A stretch of 5,711 nt of DNA from an uncultured Bryobacterales bacterium (GCA_946887065.1 CAMPKL010000272.1:1-5711), one strand, 5' to 3'; counted from the first letter of the stretch, positions 1 to 5,389 are shown. Numbers and translations: made by a program. Notes: generated by a model not told the origin, from the sequence alone.

Positions 1-1
1 C

Positions 2-49
2 GATCTGGCGAAGTGGGCACGCGTTGCAGCGCAGGCGGACATCAAGCTC
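2..49 (+). other. Possible C-terminal remnant of a TctC/Bug-type solute-binding protein
   Basis: Plus-strand translation from base 2 gives DLAKWARVAAQADIKL. This closely resembles the usual C-terminus of TctC/Bug periplasmic binding proteins (A-K/R-W-x-K/R-V-x-x-x-A-x-I-K, normally followed within a few residues by a stop). Here the frame does not stop: it runs on antisense through tadB to 322. If the match is real, the gene enters from the left edge and has lost its own end at a junction near 50-80, where tadB is also cut. It could be a rearrangement, a chimeric assembly join or a chance antisense reading. The match covers only 16 residues, so confidence is low. Confidence 0.3.
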
Positions 50-75
50 AAATACCAAAACCCCGAGAGTAGCAT

Positions 76-420
76 TTACCAGCAGAGATTGAAGGCCACA
101 AAGGCCGAACCGAGGCAGCCCATGACGACCTGCCCCGGCAACCACTCGACTCCTGCCTGCTCGGCCATCTGTTGCAGACGCCGGTCCATGTTGAACCACG
201 TCAGGACGCGCGCGCCGATGTTCGTCGGAGCTGATCCGCCTTCAAACAGCGCTCCTTTTTTCGAAGACTTGGAAGCGCCGTCGCCGGGGCCCGATTGCGG
301 GCGAGCCACGAGCCGGCTATGAACTTCGCCGGCATCACGTTTGTCGAAGTAGGAATGGACTCCGAGATAGATGCCGGTGCAGAGTGCGAGGGCGAAAATG
401 AAAATGATGGCGAGAGTCAC
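76..420 (-). CDS. tadB: TadB-like pilus assembly platform protein, N-terminal fragment (truncated)
   Basis: TadB is a polytopic inner-membrane protein of the GspF-like platform family that works with TadC and the TadA ATPase to assemble Flp pili. The reading starts at a GTG (418-420). An N-terminal membrane segment (about residues 3-24, MTLAIIFIFALALCTGIYLG) is followed by a polar, Gly/Ser/Lys-rich linker (about 25-70). Next comes RRLQQMAEQAGVEWLPGQ (about 80-97), the typical TadB 'L..AG....P' helix, and the beginning of a second membrane segment. The frame then stops (TAA, 76-78) after 114 residues. Full TadB proteins are about 300 residues and continue with a second hydrophobic stretch and the T2SSF domain, which I find in no frame of the remaining 75 bases. 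It lies 15 bases after tadA, and its AAGGAG (432-437) overlaps the tadA stop. Position and sequence make tadB the best call; it is probably non-functional as it stands. Confidence 0.75.
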   Translation of the reverse strand: MTLAIIFIFALALCTGIYLGVHSYFDKRDAGEVHSRLVARPQSGPGDGASKSSKKGALFEGGSAPTNIGARVLTWFNMDRRLQQMAEQAGVEWLPGQVVMGCLGSAFVAFNLCW

Positions 421-431
421 GATAGCCGGCG

Positions 432-437
432 CTCCTT
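432..437 (-). promoter_or_regulatory. Ribosome binding site of tadB, overlapping the tadA stop
   Basis: On the minus strand AAGGAG overlaps the TAA stop of tadA and lies 11 bases before the GTG at 418-420. It supports the GTG start and suggests that tadA and tadB are translationally coupled. Confidence 0.6.
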
Positions 438-1782
438 ATCGAATTTCGACAACGGATTCGAAGATTTCAGCTGGAAGATGAATGCCGTAAGCGAGCATTC
501 GTTCGTAAAAGCGGGGACGAATGCCGGTCGCGGCGAAACGGCCCAGCACTCGCCCATCCTCGGAGAGGCCTCGCTTCTCAAATACGAATAGGTCTTGCAG
601 CGTGACGGTATCGCCTTCCATGCCGCCGACTTCGGTGATGGACATGACTTTGCGCGTGCCGTCGCTGAGGCGGGAAGTCTGCACAATGACGTCGAGTGCG
701 GAGGATACCTGTTGCCGGATGGAGGTCAGACCGAGATTGGAGTTGGCCATGGTGACCATGACCTCAAGACGAGTTAAAACGTCGCGGGGCGAGTTGGCAT
801 GGACTGTCGTCATGGAGCCGTCGTGGCCGGTATTCATGGCTTGCAACATGTCCAGGGCTTCTTCGCCGCGGCACTCGCCGACAACAATGCGGTCGGGCCG
901 CATGCGCAGCGCATTAATGAGGAGTTCGCGTTGTCGGACGGCTCCGTCGCCCTCGATGTTCGGCGGACGCGTTTCGAGCCGGGCTACGTGAGGCTGTTTT
1001 AGCTGAAGTTCAGCGGCGTCTTCGATGGTCACGACGCGTTCCCGCGGCGAGATGAACGCCGATAGCCCATTGAGCAGGGTCGTTTTGCCCGAACCGGTAC
1101 CGCCGGAAACGACGATATTGAGCCGGGTTTTTACGCAGGCTTCAATTAGCTGCAGCATGGCGTCGGTCATCGATCCCTTGTCGACTAGGTCGGAGGGCAT
1201 CAGTTTGTCGGTGCCGAATCGCCGAATGGACAACAACGGCCCGTCGACCGCCAGCGGCGGAATGATGGCGTTGACGCGGGAGCCGTCGAGCAGACGAGCA
1301 TCGACCATCGGCGAAGACTCGTCGATGCGCCGGCCGACTTGAGAAACGATTTTGTCGATGATGCGGAGCAGATGGCTGTCGTCCTTGAAAGACACGGCCG
1401 TCAGCTCAAGCTTGCCCCGTTTCTCGATGTAGACCTGGTTGTGACCGTTGACCAGGATGTCGGAGATGGTCGGATCTTGAAGCAGGGTCTCCAGCGGTCC
1501 GAGCCCGAATACTTCGTCCAGCACTTCGCCGACGATCTGGTTCCTCTCGACGGCGCTGAGCAGGGTCTGTTCGCCGTCGATGAGCTGCGATAGCGCCCGG
1601 CGGACCTCTTCGCGCAACGTCTGCGTCTCAATGGTCGCCAACGCGTCGAGGTTGATCTTGTCGAGCAGCTTGCGATGAAGCGTAAACTTCAGCTCTTGGT
1701 GCTGCTGAGAGAGAGGCCGCTGGCGCAGCGACAGCGGGTTGGAGTTGACTGGCTTGGAGCGTTCGAGGTCAATGATTGACAT
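436..1782 (-). CDS. tadA: TadA/CpaF secretion ATPase of the Flp pilus
   Basis: This 448-residue protein is the cytoplasmic hexameric ATPase (type II/IV secretion, GspE/VirB11-like superfamily) that drives Flp pilus extension through the TadB/TadC platform. The N-terminal region (about 35-190) contains the CpaF-type stretch [19 protein letters not shown] (95-113) and [21 protein letters not shown] (151-171). All nucleotide-binding elements are intact: Walker [10 protein letters not shown] (227-235), Asp box VTIEDAAEL (251-259), Walker [10 protein letters not shown] (298-306) and His box TTVHAN (325-330). The C-terminus ([16 protein letters not shown]) is typical of CpaF, and the length is normal. 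The ATG at 1780-1782 is the first good start after an in-frame stop; it has no clear Shine-Dalgarno, so translation may be weak. It lies 79 bases after tadZ and 15 before tadB. The alternative name is cpaF. Confidence 0.97.
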   Translation of the reverse strand: MSIIDLERSKPVNSNPLSLRQRPLSQQHQELKFTLHRKLLDKINLDALATIETQTLREEVRRALSQLIDGEQTLLSAVERNQIVGEVLDEVFGLGPLETLLQDPTISDILVNGHNQVYIEKRGKLELTAVSFKDDSHLLRIIDKIVSQVGRRIDESSPMVDARLLDGSRVNAIIPPLAVDGPLLSIRRFGTDKLMPSDLVDKGSMTDAMLQLIEACVKTRLNIVVSGGTGSGKTTLLNGLSAFISPRERVVTIEDAAELQLKQPHVARLETRPPNIEGDGAVRQRELLINALRMRPDRIVVGECRGEEALDMLQAMNTGHDGSMTTVHANSPRDVLTRLEVMVTMANSNLGLTSIRQQVSSALDVIVQTSRLSDGTRKVMSITEVGGMEGDTVTLQDLFVFEKRGLSEDGRVLGRFAATGIRPRFYERMLAYGIHLPAEIFESVVEIR

Positions 1783-1831
1783 GGGTCGCGTACTCGCAAG
1801 ACATATCGACCGCAGCCCGGGGAACTACACG

Positions 1832-1849
1832 AAAAGGTTGAACACAACC
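1832..1849 (-). terminator. Weak terminator-like hairpin between tadZ and tadA
   Basis: Read on the minus strand, GGTTG-TGTT-CAACC forms a perfect 5-bp stem with a 4-base loop, followed directly by TTTT (1835-1832). The stem is short and the T-run is only four, so full termination is unlikely. It could act as an attenuator or pause inside the operon. It lies in the 79-base gap between the tadZ stop and the tadA start. Confidence 0.35.
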
Positions 1850-1861
1850 GAAGGAAGCGAA

Positions 1862-3061
1862 CTAGGTTCCGCTCCACAGCTGCTTGAGCGCTCCGAGGCG
1901 GCTGTTGGCCGGCCTGGCGCCGGCCGCCCCGAGGACGCCCTGCACATAGGCGCGGATCGTTTTCCCCAATTCGGATGTCTCCGCCAGGGGCTCTCCTTCG
2001 CGCTGCGCCTTTTCCACGGCGACCGGGTCATCGGGGAAAGTCCGATGGATTGAAGCTCGGAATATTTTCTCCAGTTCCTCGGAGGAGAGTTCTCGCTTTC
2101 GATCCGTGCGATTGACCAGTACGTTGAGCTGATCCCTGCGGCGCCCCATCTCCTCAAGCACCGGAATCATTCGGCGCATGAGGAACAAGGAAGTCATGTC
2201 CGTGGAGCAGACGAGATTCGTTTCATCCGAAGCGTTAATCGCGGTCATCCCGAGGGGATCGAGGATGCCCCCTAGGTCCACGACGACATGGTCATAAAGC
2301 CCGCGTGCAAATTCCAGCAGCTCTTGAACGGGGAAAGGTTCGATAAGCGCCGGCTCGGGACGATCTGGGGCAGCGAGGATATCGACTCCTCCTTTTTCCG
2401 AGACCAACGACTTCCAAACCGACTCGTCGAGTTGGCCTGCGTGCTTCAGAGCCTCCACTGCGCTGTAAGCGGGCCGCAGTTTGGCGAGGAAGGCAATGAC
2501 GCCGCCGACTAAGTGCAGATCGGCGAGGAGTACGCTGCCGCCCGCTTGTTTGCGTATCTGGAAAGCAGTGGTGTAGGCCAGCGTTGTTGCGCCGGAACCG
2601 CCTTTGACCGGTGCGAAGACGTGGATGCGGCCTCGCTTTGAGGCGGGACGCCGGGCGGCGACGCCGCTGTGCTGCAACATGCGGCGAACGGCGTGGCGCA
2701 CTTCTTCCGGGGGAAAGGGGCTGGCCAGAAATTCGGTGGCGCCGCCTCTCAGGCACTGCAGAATCACTTCCGGGTTGTTGGCCTGGTCAAGCCCGGCCAC
2801 GGTTGTGCCGGGGGCCGCTTTCCCCAAGTGAGCAATGAGGCGGAGCGCCGCGGCGCGGTCCGATCCGACATCGAGAAAAATCGCCTCGATGTGCTGGGTC
2901 GCGAGTAACTGATCGAGCGCGGCGACGGACGGGTAATCGTTGAGCTCAGCGATGAAGCGAAGTTCGCGGATTCCTGCGCACGCCGTGTGGAAAGCGTTGG
3001 AGAGTCCACGGTAGGGGCAGATCAGCACCGCCGATAGGACCGCTGCTGTCTCCGCACCCAT
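1862..3061 (-). CDS. tadZ: TadZ/CpaE pilus localisation ATPase-like protein
   Basis: TadZ/CpaE is a ParA/MinD-like P-loop protein, usually with an N-terminal receiver-like domain, that places the Tad machine at its site in the cell. Residues 1-130 look like a degenerate receiver: IEAIFLDVGSD (58-68, Asp64) survives, but the acidic pair after strand 1 and the Lys before the final PF are absent (FLASPF, 111-116). The P-loop domain starts with a deviant Walker A, KGGSGATT (153-160): the signature Lys153 is kept and the usual P-loop Lys is Ala158. Other elements are VLLADLHL (177-184) and Walker B-like HVVVDLGG (258-265). I chose the ATG at 3059-3061 (399 residues) over an upstream ATG at 3227-3229. 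The later start follows GAGGAGGAGA by 9 bases and lies after the cpaB stop, while the earlier one would overlap cpaB by 134 bases and add a low-complexity Arg-rich tail. The gap to cpaB is 34 bases. Confidence 0.93.
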   Translation of the reverse strand: MGAETAAVLSAVLICPYRGLSNAFHTACAGIRELRFIAELNDYPSVAALDQLLATQHIEAIFLDVGSDRAAALRLIAHLGKAAPGTTVAGLDQANNPEVILQCLRGGATEFLASPFPPEEVRHAVRRMLQHSGVAARRPASKRGRIHVFAPVKGGSGATTLAYTTAFQIRKQAGGSVLLADLHLVGGVIAFLAKLRPAYSAVEALKHAGQLDESVWKSLVSEKGGVDILAAPDRPEPALIEPFPVQELLEFARGLYDHVVVDLGGILDPLGMTAINASDETNLVCSTDMTSLFLMRRMIPVLEEMGRRRDQLNVLVNRTDRKRELSSEELEKIFRASIHRTFPDDPVAVEKAQREGEPLAETSELGKTIRAYVQGVLGAAGARPANSRLGALKQLWSGT

Positions 3062-3070
3062 GTTTTGGCG

Positions 3071-3080
3071 TCTCCTCCTC
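3071..3080 (-). promoter_or_regulatory. Strong ribosome binding site that fixes the tadZ start
   Basis: GAGGAGGAGA on the minus strand ends 9 bases before the ATG at 3061, inside the short cpaB-tadZ gap. It decides for the 399-residue TadZ over the longer reading that overlaps cpaB. Confidence 0.75.
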
Positions 3081-3095
3081 GCGGGCGCCTTCGCG

Positions 3096-3950
3096 CTACG
3101 GGCGCGCCTGAGCCGATTCAAAGCTCTGGGTCGACAGCTCCTTGCCGCGGAAAACTTCGATCTGAACCGGCGGCGGCGGAGGGGGCGGCGCCGCGACAAA
3201 GACGGGTCGTGTGGCGGGTTTGGATACATTGATCGTCTTGGGCGCGGCGCCGAACAGTTCGCTCTCGTTGACCCCCGTCGTGTCGGCCACTTCTGAGTCC
3301 TTGCCGTTGCGCAAGACCAACTGAATACGTCCTTGGGTTTGGGCCAGGGTCACCATTTCAGATTGTTCAGGCGTGAGTAATAAGGTCACGACGGGAACGC
3401 GCTGAGGACGGCCCGTGGAGTCGGGCGCCAAGTGTTCGCCCGCGGAAAGCACGCGGACGTTGCCAAGGATGGTCTTGGTCATTCTTCCGCTTTGCGGATT
3501 ATCTTGAGGCACGCCCGTTATCAACACGTCCACACGGGCCTCGGGCATGACGAAGCCGGCCACGCCGTTGACGTCGTCAACGCGAATCGACATGGCCCGC
3601 ATACCGTCGGGAACCTTCGTGGCGAGGCCGACGCCGGCGCCGGGAGCAGCCAGCCGCCGATCAAGCACAGGCTCCTGAGCAAGAATTCGGCTGGTCGGTA
3701 CCCGGCCAATAACCAGCTCAATATCCTGGTGAGCCCCGTCGGGGAGGTTACCGGCCGGCCAGGCTTCGACTCGGAGGTCGCCCGGTTGAATCTCGGAGCC
3801 GACCTCCAGGTCTTTAGCCGCGGTGACGACCTCCGACATTGGCACCTCTTTGCTGCCGGCGTCGCGCAACGCGACCTGATAAAAGACGCCCGTAATCACT
3901 AACGCCAGTCCAGCGGAAATAGCTAGCGCCGTAATAATTCGTGAATTCAT
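3096..3950 (-). CDS. cpaB: CpaB/RcpC Flp pilus assembly protein
   Basis: CpaB/RcpC is an inner-membrane-anchored periplasmic protein that works with the CpaC/RcpA secretin in Flp pilus biogenesis. The 284-residue reading starts with a single membrane anchor (about residues 5-24, IITALAISAGLALVITGVFY). A SAF domain follows (about 40-100, VVTAAKDLEVGSEIQPGDLR through ILAQEPVLDRRL), then the RcpC/CpaB domain (about 112-215) with RAMSIRVDDVNGVAGFV (118-134) and the GRIQLVLRNGKD strand. A heptaproline run (255-261) precedes the characteristic end QIEVFRGKELSTQSF. I prefer the ATG at 3948-3950, which follows AGGAGAGG by two bases and puts the anchor at the N-terminus; an ATG 11 codons upstream (3983) has no such site. 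It lies 44 bases after a pilin gene and 34 before tadZ. No secretin gene sits between them. Confidence 0.93.
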   Translation of the reverse strand: MNSRIITALAISAGLALVITGVFYQVALRDAGSKEVPMSEVVTAAKDLEVGSEIQPGDLRVEAWPAGNLPDGAHQDIELVIGRVPTSRILAQEPVLDRRLAAPGAGVGLATKVPDGMRAMSIRVDDVNGVAGFVMPEARVDVLITGVPQDNPQSGRMTKTILGNVRVLSAGEHLAPDSTGRPQRVPVVTLLLTPEQSEMVTLAQTQGRIQLVLRNGKDSEVADTTGVNESELFGAAPKTINVSKPATRPVFVAAPPPPPPPVQIEVFRGKELSTQSFESAQARP

Positions 3951-3952
3951 TA

Positions 3953-3960
3953 CCTCTCCT
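3953..3960 (-). promoter_or_regulatory. Ribosome binding site that fixes the cpaB start
   Basis: AGGAGAGG on the minus strand lies two bases before the ATG at 3950 (five bases if counted from AGGAG). It favours the 284-residue CpaB with its anchor at the very N-terminus over the start at 3983. Confidence 0.65.
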
Positions 3961-3994
3961 ATCGGCGCTGTTGGACCGAGCAATTAGACTCGTG

Positions 3995-4186
3995 TCAGCC
4001 GCCGGCCTCAACGAGTTTCGATGCGAGCTTCGAGTAAACCGTCCCCATACTGGCGGATAGGCTTGGCGCGAAAAGCCCCGTCGTGACGGCAACCAGGCCG
4101 GCCAACAGGGCGTACTCAACCAGATCCTGGCCGCGTTCGTCATGCCAGAGGCGGCGGGTCGCAATTCGCTGTAGTATCCAGAACAT
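3995..4186 (-). CDS. flp: Flp-type IVb prepilin (second of two)
   Basis: This 63-residue Flp/Fap pilin precursor is a structural subunit of the Tad pilus. The basic leader (residues 1-19) ends in DERG, followed by QDLVEYALLAGLVAVTTGLF. This fits the Flp processing motif: cleavage after Gly19 by a TadV/CpaA-type prepilin peptidase, with Glu at +5 and Tyr at +6. The mature pilin is about 44 residues, with a hydrophobic helix and a short tail ending KLASKLVEAGG. The start has a good AAGGAG (4194-4199) 7 bases upstream. It shares QDLVEYALLAG with the pilin encoded just upstream (4261-4461) but differs in leader and tail, so it is a diverged paralogue. No processing peptidase is encoded in the window. 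Confidence 0.93.
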   Translation of the reverse strand: MFWILQRIATRRLWHDERGQDLVEYALLAGLVAVTTGLFAPSLSASMGTVYSKLASKLVEAGG

Positions 4187-4217
4187 ACCCCTTCTCCTTA
4201 AAATTCGAATGTGGATG

Positions 4218-4251
4218 GGGATGGAACGCGAGCACGGCCGCGCTCCATCCC
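4218..4251 (-). promoter_or_regulatory. Long intercistronic RNA hairpin between the two flp genes
   Basis: On the minus strand the RNA folds as GGGAUGGAGCGCG, an 8-base loop, then CGCGUUCCAUCCC. This is a 13-bp stem, continuous except for one G-U wobble (4243 with 4226). On the plus strand the same position is an A-C mismatch, so the structure is better in the transcribed RNA. No T-run follows at once, so it is not a classical intrinsic terminator. It begins 9 bases after the upstream pilin stop. A 3' stabiliser, pause or partial terminator that keeps pilin mRNA abundant is the likeliest role; this is inference. Confidence 0.6.
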
Positions 4252-4260
4252 GTTAGGCGA

Positions 4261-4461
4261 TTAGGCTGTAGCAGCCGTCGAGAGAACGCTGCCCATGCGC
4301 GAGAAGATCGTGCTGATGGACGAGCTGATCGCGGGCAAAAGCGCACCTGCCGCAACCGCTACAAAGCCTGCCAGTAGGGCGTATTCGACCAAATCCTGGC
4401 CTTTCTGCTCCTCGATGAGGCCTCGCAGCCGAATAGCCAATCGAACCAAATAATCATTCAT
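4261..4461 (-). CDS. flp: Flp-type IVb prepilin (first of two)
   Basis: This 66-residue prepilin is the first gene of the Tad operon seen here. The leader (residues 1-21, MNDYLVRLAIRLRGLIEEQKG) is basic and ends in Gly. The mature N-terminus QDLVEYALLAGFVAVAAGALL carries Glu at +5 and Tyr at +6, as Flp pilins require. The mature part is about 45 residues, with a Ser/Ala-rich tail. The ATG at 4459-4461 follows AGGAGG by a rather long 12 bases, and an in-frame TAG lies two codons before it, so there is little room for another start; an ATT two codons upstream would have ideal spacing but is a very rare initiator. Its position nearest the promoter and upstream of a stable hairpin suggests that it is the more abundant pilin; that is inference. 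Confidence 0.93.
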   Translation of the reverse strand: MNDYLVRLAIRLRGLIEEQKGQDLVEYALLAGFVAVAAGALLPAISSSISTIFSRMGSVLSTAATA

Positions 4462-4473
4462 GGAAATCTAAAT

Positions 4474-4479
4474 CCTCCT
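4474..4479 (-). promoter_or_regulatory. Ribosome binding site of the first flp gene, unusually distant
   Basis: A full AGGAGG lies 12 bases before the ATG at 4461, longer than the usual 5-9. The sequence between is AT-rich (ATTTAGATTTCC). Confidence 0.55.
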
Positions 4480-4490
4480 TCCTCGACAAA

Positions 4491-4504
4491 ACATACAGAT
4501 ATGT
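4491..4504. repeat. Short dyad in the pilin leader region
   Basis: ACATA-CAGA-TATGT is a perfect 5-bp inverted repeat with a 4-base centre, 30-43 bases upstream of the first flp start. It could be an operator half-site pair or a small leader hairpin. It is short enough to occur by chance. Confidence 0.25.
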
Positions 4505-4513
4505 CCGGCAACG

Positions 4514-4529
4514 CCTTCGGCGACGAAGG
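4514..4529. repeat. Inverted repeat upstream of the first flp gene
   Basis: CCTTCG-GCGA-CGAAGG is a perfect 6-bp stem with a 4-base loop, 53-68 bases before the flp start. If the operon starts upstream of it, it would be a 5' leader hairpin. It also lies about 90 bases after the TPR gene and lacks a T-run on the minus strand, so it is not a good terminator for that gene. Confidence 0.35.
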
Positions 4530-4570
4530 GGGAGCGCGCACTTGATGCGACCGGACTCCGTGACAGAGTT

Positions 4571-4600
4571 CTTATCGGCTGCGAAGGAAGGGACCTTGAA
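4571..4600 (-). promoter_or_regulatory. Weak candidate promoter of the flp/tad operon
   Basis: In the 157-base gap before the first flp gene, the minus strand has TTCAAG (4600-4595), 18 bases, then GATAAG (4576-4571), a poor match to sigma-70 -35/-10 boxes. A start near 4564 would give a leader of about 100 bases containing both dyads at 4491-4529. Nothing better is seen, and a non-housekeeping sigma factor is possible. Confidence 0.2.
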
Positions 4601-4618
4601 ATAATCTTGGGAGAACGC

Positions 4619-4939
4619 CTAGGAAGCCGGCGGCAACTCGGATAGAGCCGTCTCCAACTCGCCGCGGGCATGAGAGTCGCCGTTGGCGATCGAGACTTCA
4701 ACGCCTCGCTGGTAGATGGCGCGGGCCTCATCCACGCGGCCTAGGCGCTGGTAGGCTTTTCCAGCGTGATAGTAGGCCGCCTGGTAAGAGGCGTCGATTT
4801 CAAGGATTCGGACGAATTCGTCGATAGCGGCGGCGTCGTCGCCGGTTTTGACGTGTTCTTGAGCTAGGCCGTAGCGGACGAAGCAGTCGTTGGGACTAGC
4901 CTGCAGAATGGATCGGAGCGCTTCGATTCGGGAACTCAT
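4619..4939 (-). CDS. Small tetratricopeptide repeat protein
   Basis: This 106-residue protein is made almost entirely of TPR helices. The first repeat spans about residues 16-49 (PNDCFVRYGLAQEHVKTGDD then AAAIDEFVRILEID) and the second about 50-83 (ASYQAAYYHAGKAYQRLGRV then DEARAIYQRGVEVS). A partial third helix follows (about 87-102). There is no signal peptide or lipobox, so it is probably a cytoplasmic protein-protein adaptor and not the TPR lipoprotein TadD of the Tad system. The frame stays open far upstream (to 5392), but I choose the ATG at 4937-4939: the TPR-family N-terminus starts there, and upstream sequence would be antisense to the Cys-rich gene at 4979-5389. The Shine-Dalgarno is poor. 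It lies 157 bases upstream of the pilin genes on the same strand, so read-through into the Tad operon is possible; its partner is unknown. Confidence 0.85.
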   Translation of the reverse strand: MSSRIEALRSILQASPNDCFVRYGLAQEHVKTGDDAAAIDEFVRILEIDASYQAAYYHAGKAYQRLGRVDEARAIYQRGVEVSIANGDSHARGELETALSELPPAS

Positions 4940-4957
4940 CGCGAACGAGGATCCCCT

Positions 4958-4966
4958 AATATAACA
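4958..4966 (-). promoter_or_regulatory. Extended -10 element upstream of the TPR gene
   Basis: The minus strand reads TG-T-TATATT, an extended -10 with five of six TATAAT bases; no clear -35 is seen. Transcription would begin around 4951, only about a dozen bases before the ATG at 4939, giving a nearly leaderless mRNA. That would fit the poor Shine-Dalgarno. Confidence 0.35.
4960..4965 (+). promoter_or_regulatory. Candidate -10 element for the Cys-rich gene
   Basis: TATAAC on the plus strand matches five of six -10 bases and overlaps the opposing -10 of the TPR gene. A start near 4972 would leave only about 7 bases before the ATG at 4979. No -35 is seen. Confidence 0.25.
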
Positions 4967-4978
4967 GCCAAGCGACCC

Positions 4979-5389
4979 ATGGCCTGCCCCTACTTCCTGC
5001 CCGACGAGCCTCATCCTGCCGGCGAAGTGAACGGAAGACCTCGCCCCCCGTTGGGGCGGTTCTATGACGGCACTTGCGTGGCGGGAGCAGGGGGAGCGCA
5101 CCTGCCGCTGGAACGCTGCAACCTCGGGTATGCTCGAGGCCTCGCGTGTTTCTCGGCGGATAGCGGCACAGACGCGTGCCGGTTCAGCATCGGCAAGGAC
5201 GACGGCGAAACGATCACGGTTCAATGGTGTGTCGAGCGCGACCACCGGCCCGTGAGGTGGGGAGAATTGGATTGGAGCCGCGACGGCGTTGGGTTCCGCG
5301 AGCCGTTCGACGACCCCGTTCTCAGCAGCCAAATGGCGGCGTACGTAGCCAGCTACTTGGCCGCGCGCGAGCCAGCGCCAAATGGTTGA
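4979..5389 (+). CDS. Cys-rich hypothetical protein (MACPYF family, function unknown)
   Basis: I do not know the function of this 136-residue protein. It begins MACPYFLPDE and has six cysteines (3, 33, 47, 57, 67, 84). Cys3, Cys33, Cys47 and Cys57 are arranged around the motif CNLGYARGLAC (47-57), which suggests metal or Fe-S binding; this is inference. The second half (about 65-106) looks like beta strands (RFSIGKDDGETITVQWCVE), and the end is a helix (SSQMAAYVASYLAAR, 116-130). There is no signal peptide or membrane segment. From memory, similar small proteins occur in Acidobacteria. Codons are strongly GC-rich in third positions, supporting the plus strand over the long open frame opposite. 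It is divergent from the TPR gene with only 39 bases between starts, and no clear Shine-Dalgarno precedes the ATG. Confidence 0.75.
   Translation: MACPYFLPDEPHPAGEVNGRPRPPLGRFYDGTCVAGAGGAHLPLERCNLGYARGLACFSADSGTDACRFSIGKDDGETITVQWCVERDHRPVRWGELDWSRDGVGFREPFDDPVLSSQMAAYVASYLAAREPAPNG

Noticed and set aside
521..1593. Several plus-strand open frames across tadA
   Set aside because: They mirror the strong TadA coding frame on the other strand and show no domains of their own.
1907..1925. GGCCGGC-CTGGC-GCCGGCC inverted repeat
   Set aside because: It lies inside the tadZ coding end where Ala/Gly/Arg/Pro codons make GC-rich palindromes likely, and no T-run follows.
3062..3229. Longer N-terminus for TadZ (start at 3229)
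   Set aside because: It would overlap cpaB by 134 bases and add an Arg/Pro-rich tail translated from the cpaB 3' end in another frame; the start at 3061 has a strong ribosome binding site.
4619..4939. TadD, the TPR lipoprotein of Tad systems
   Set aside because: The protein is too short and has no signal peptide or lipobox; only the TPR fold and neighbourhood match.
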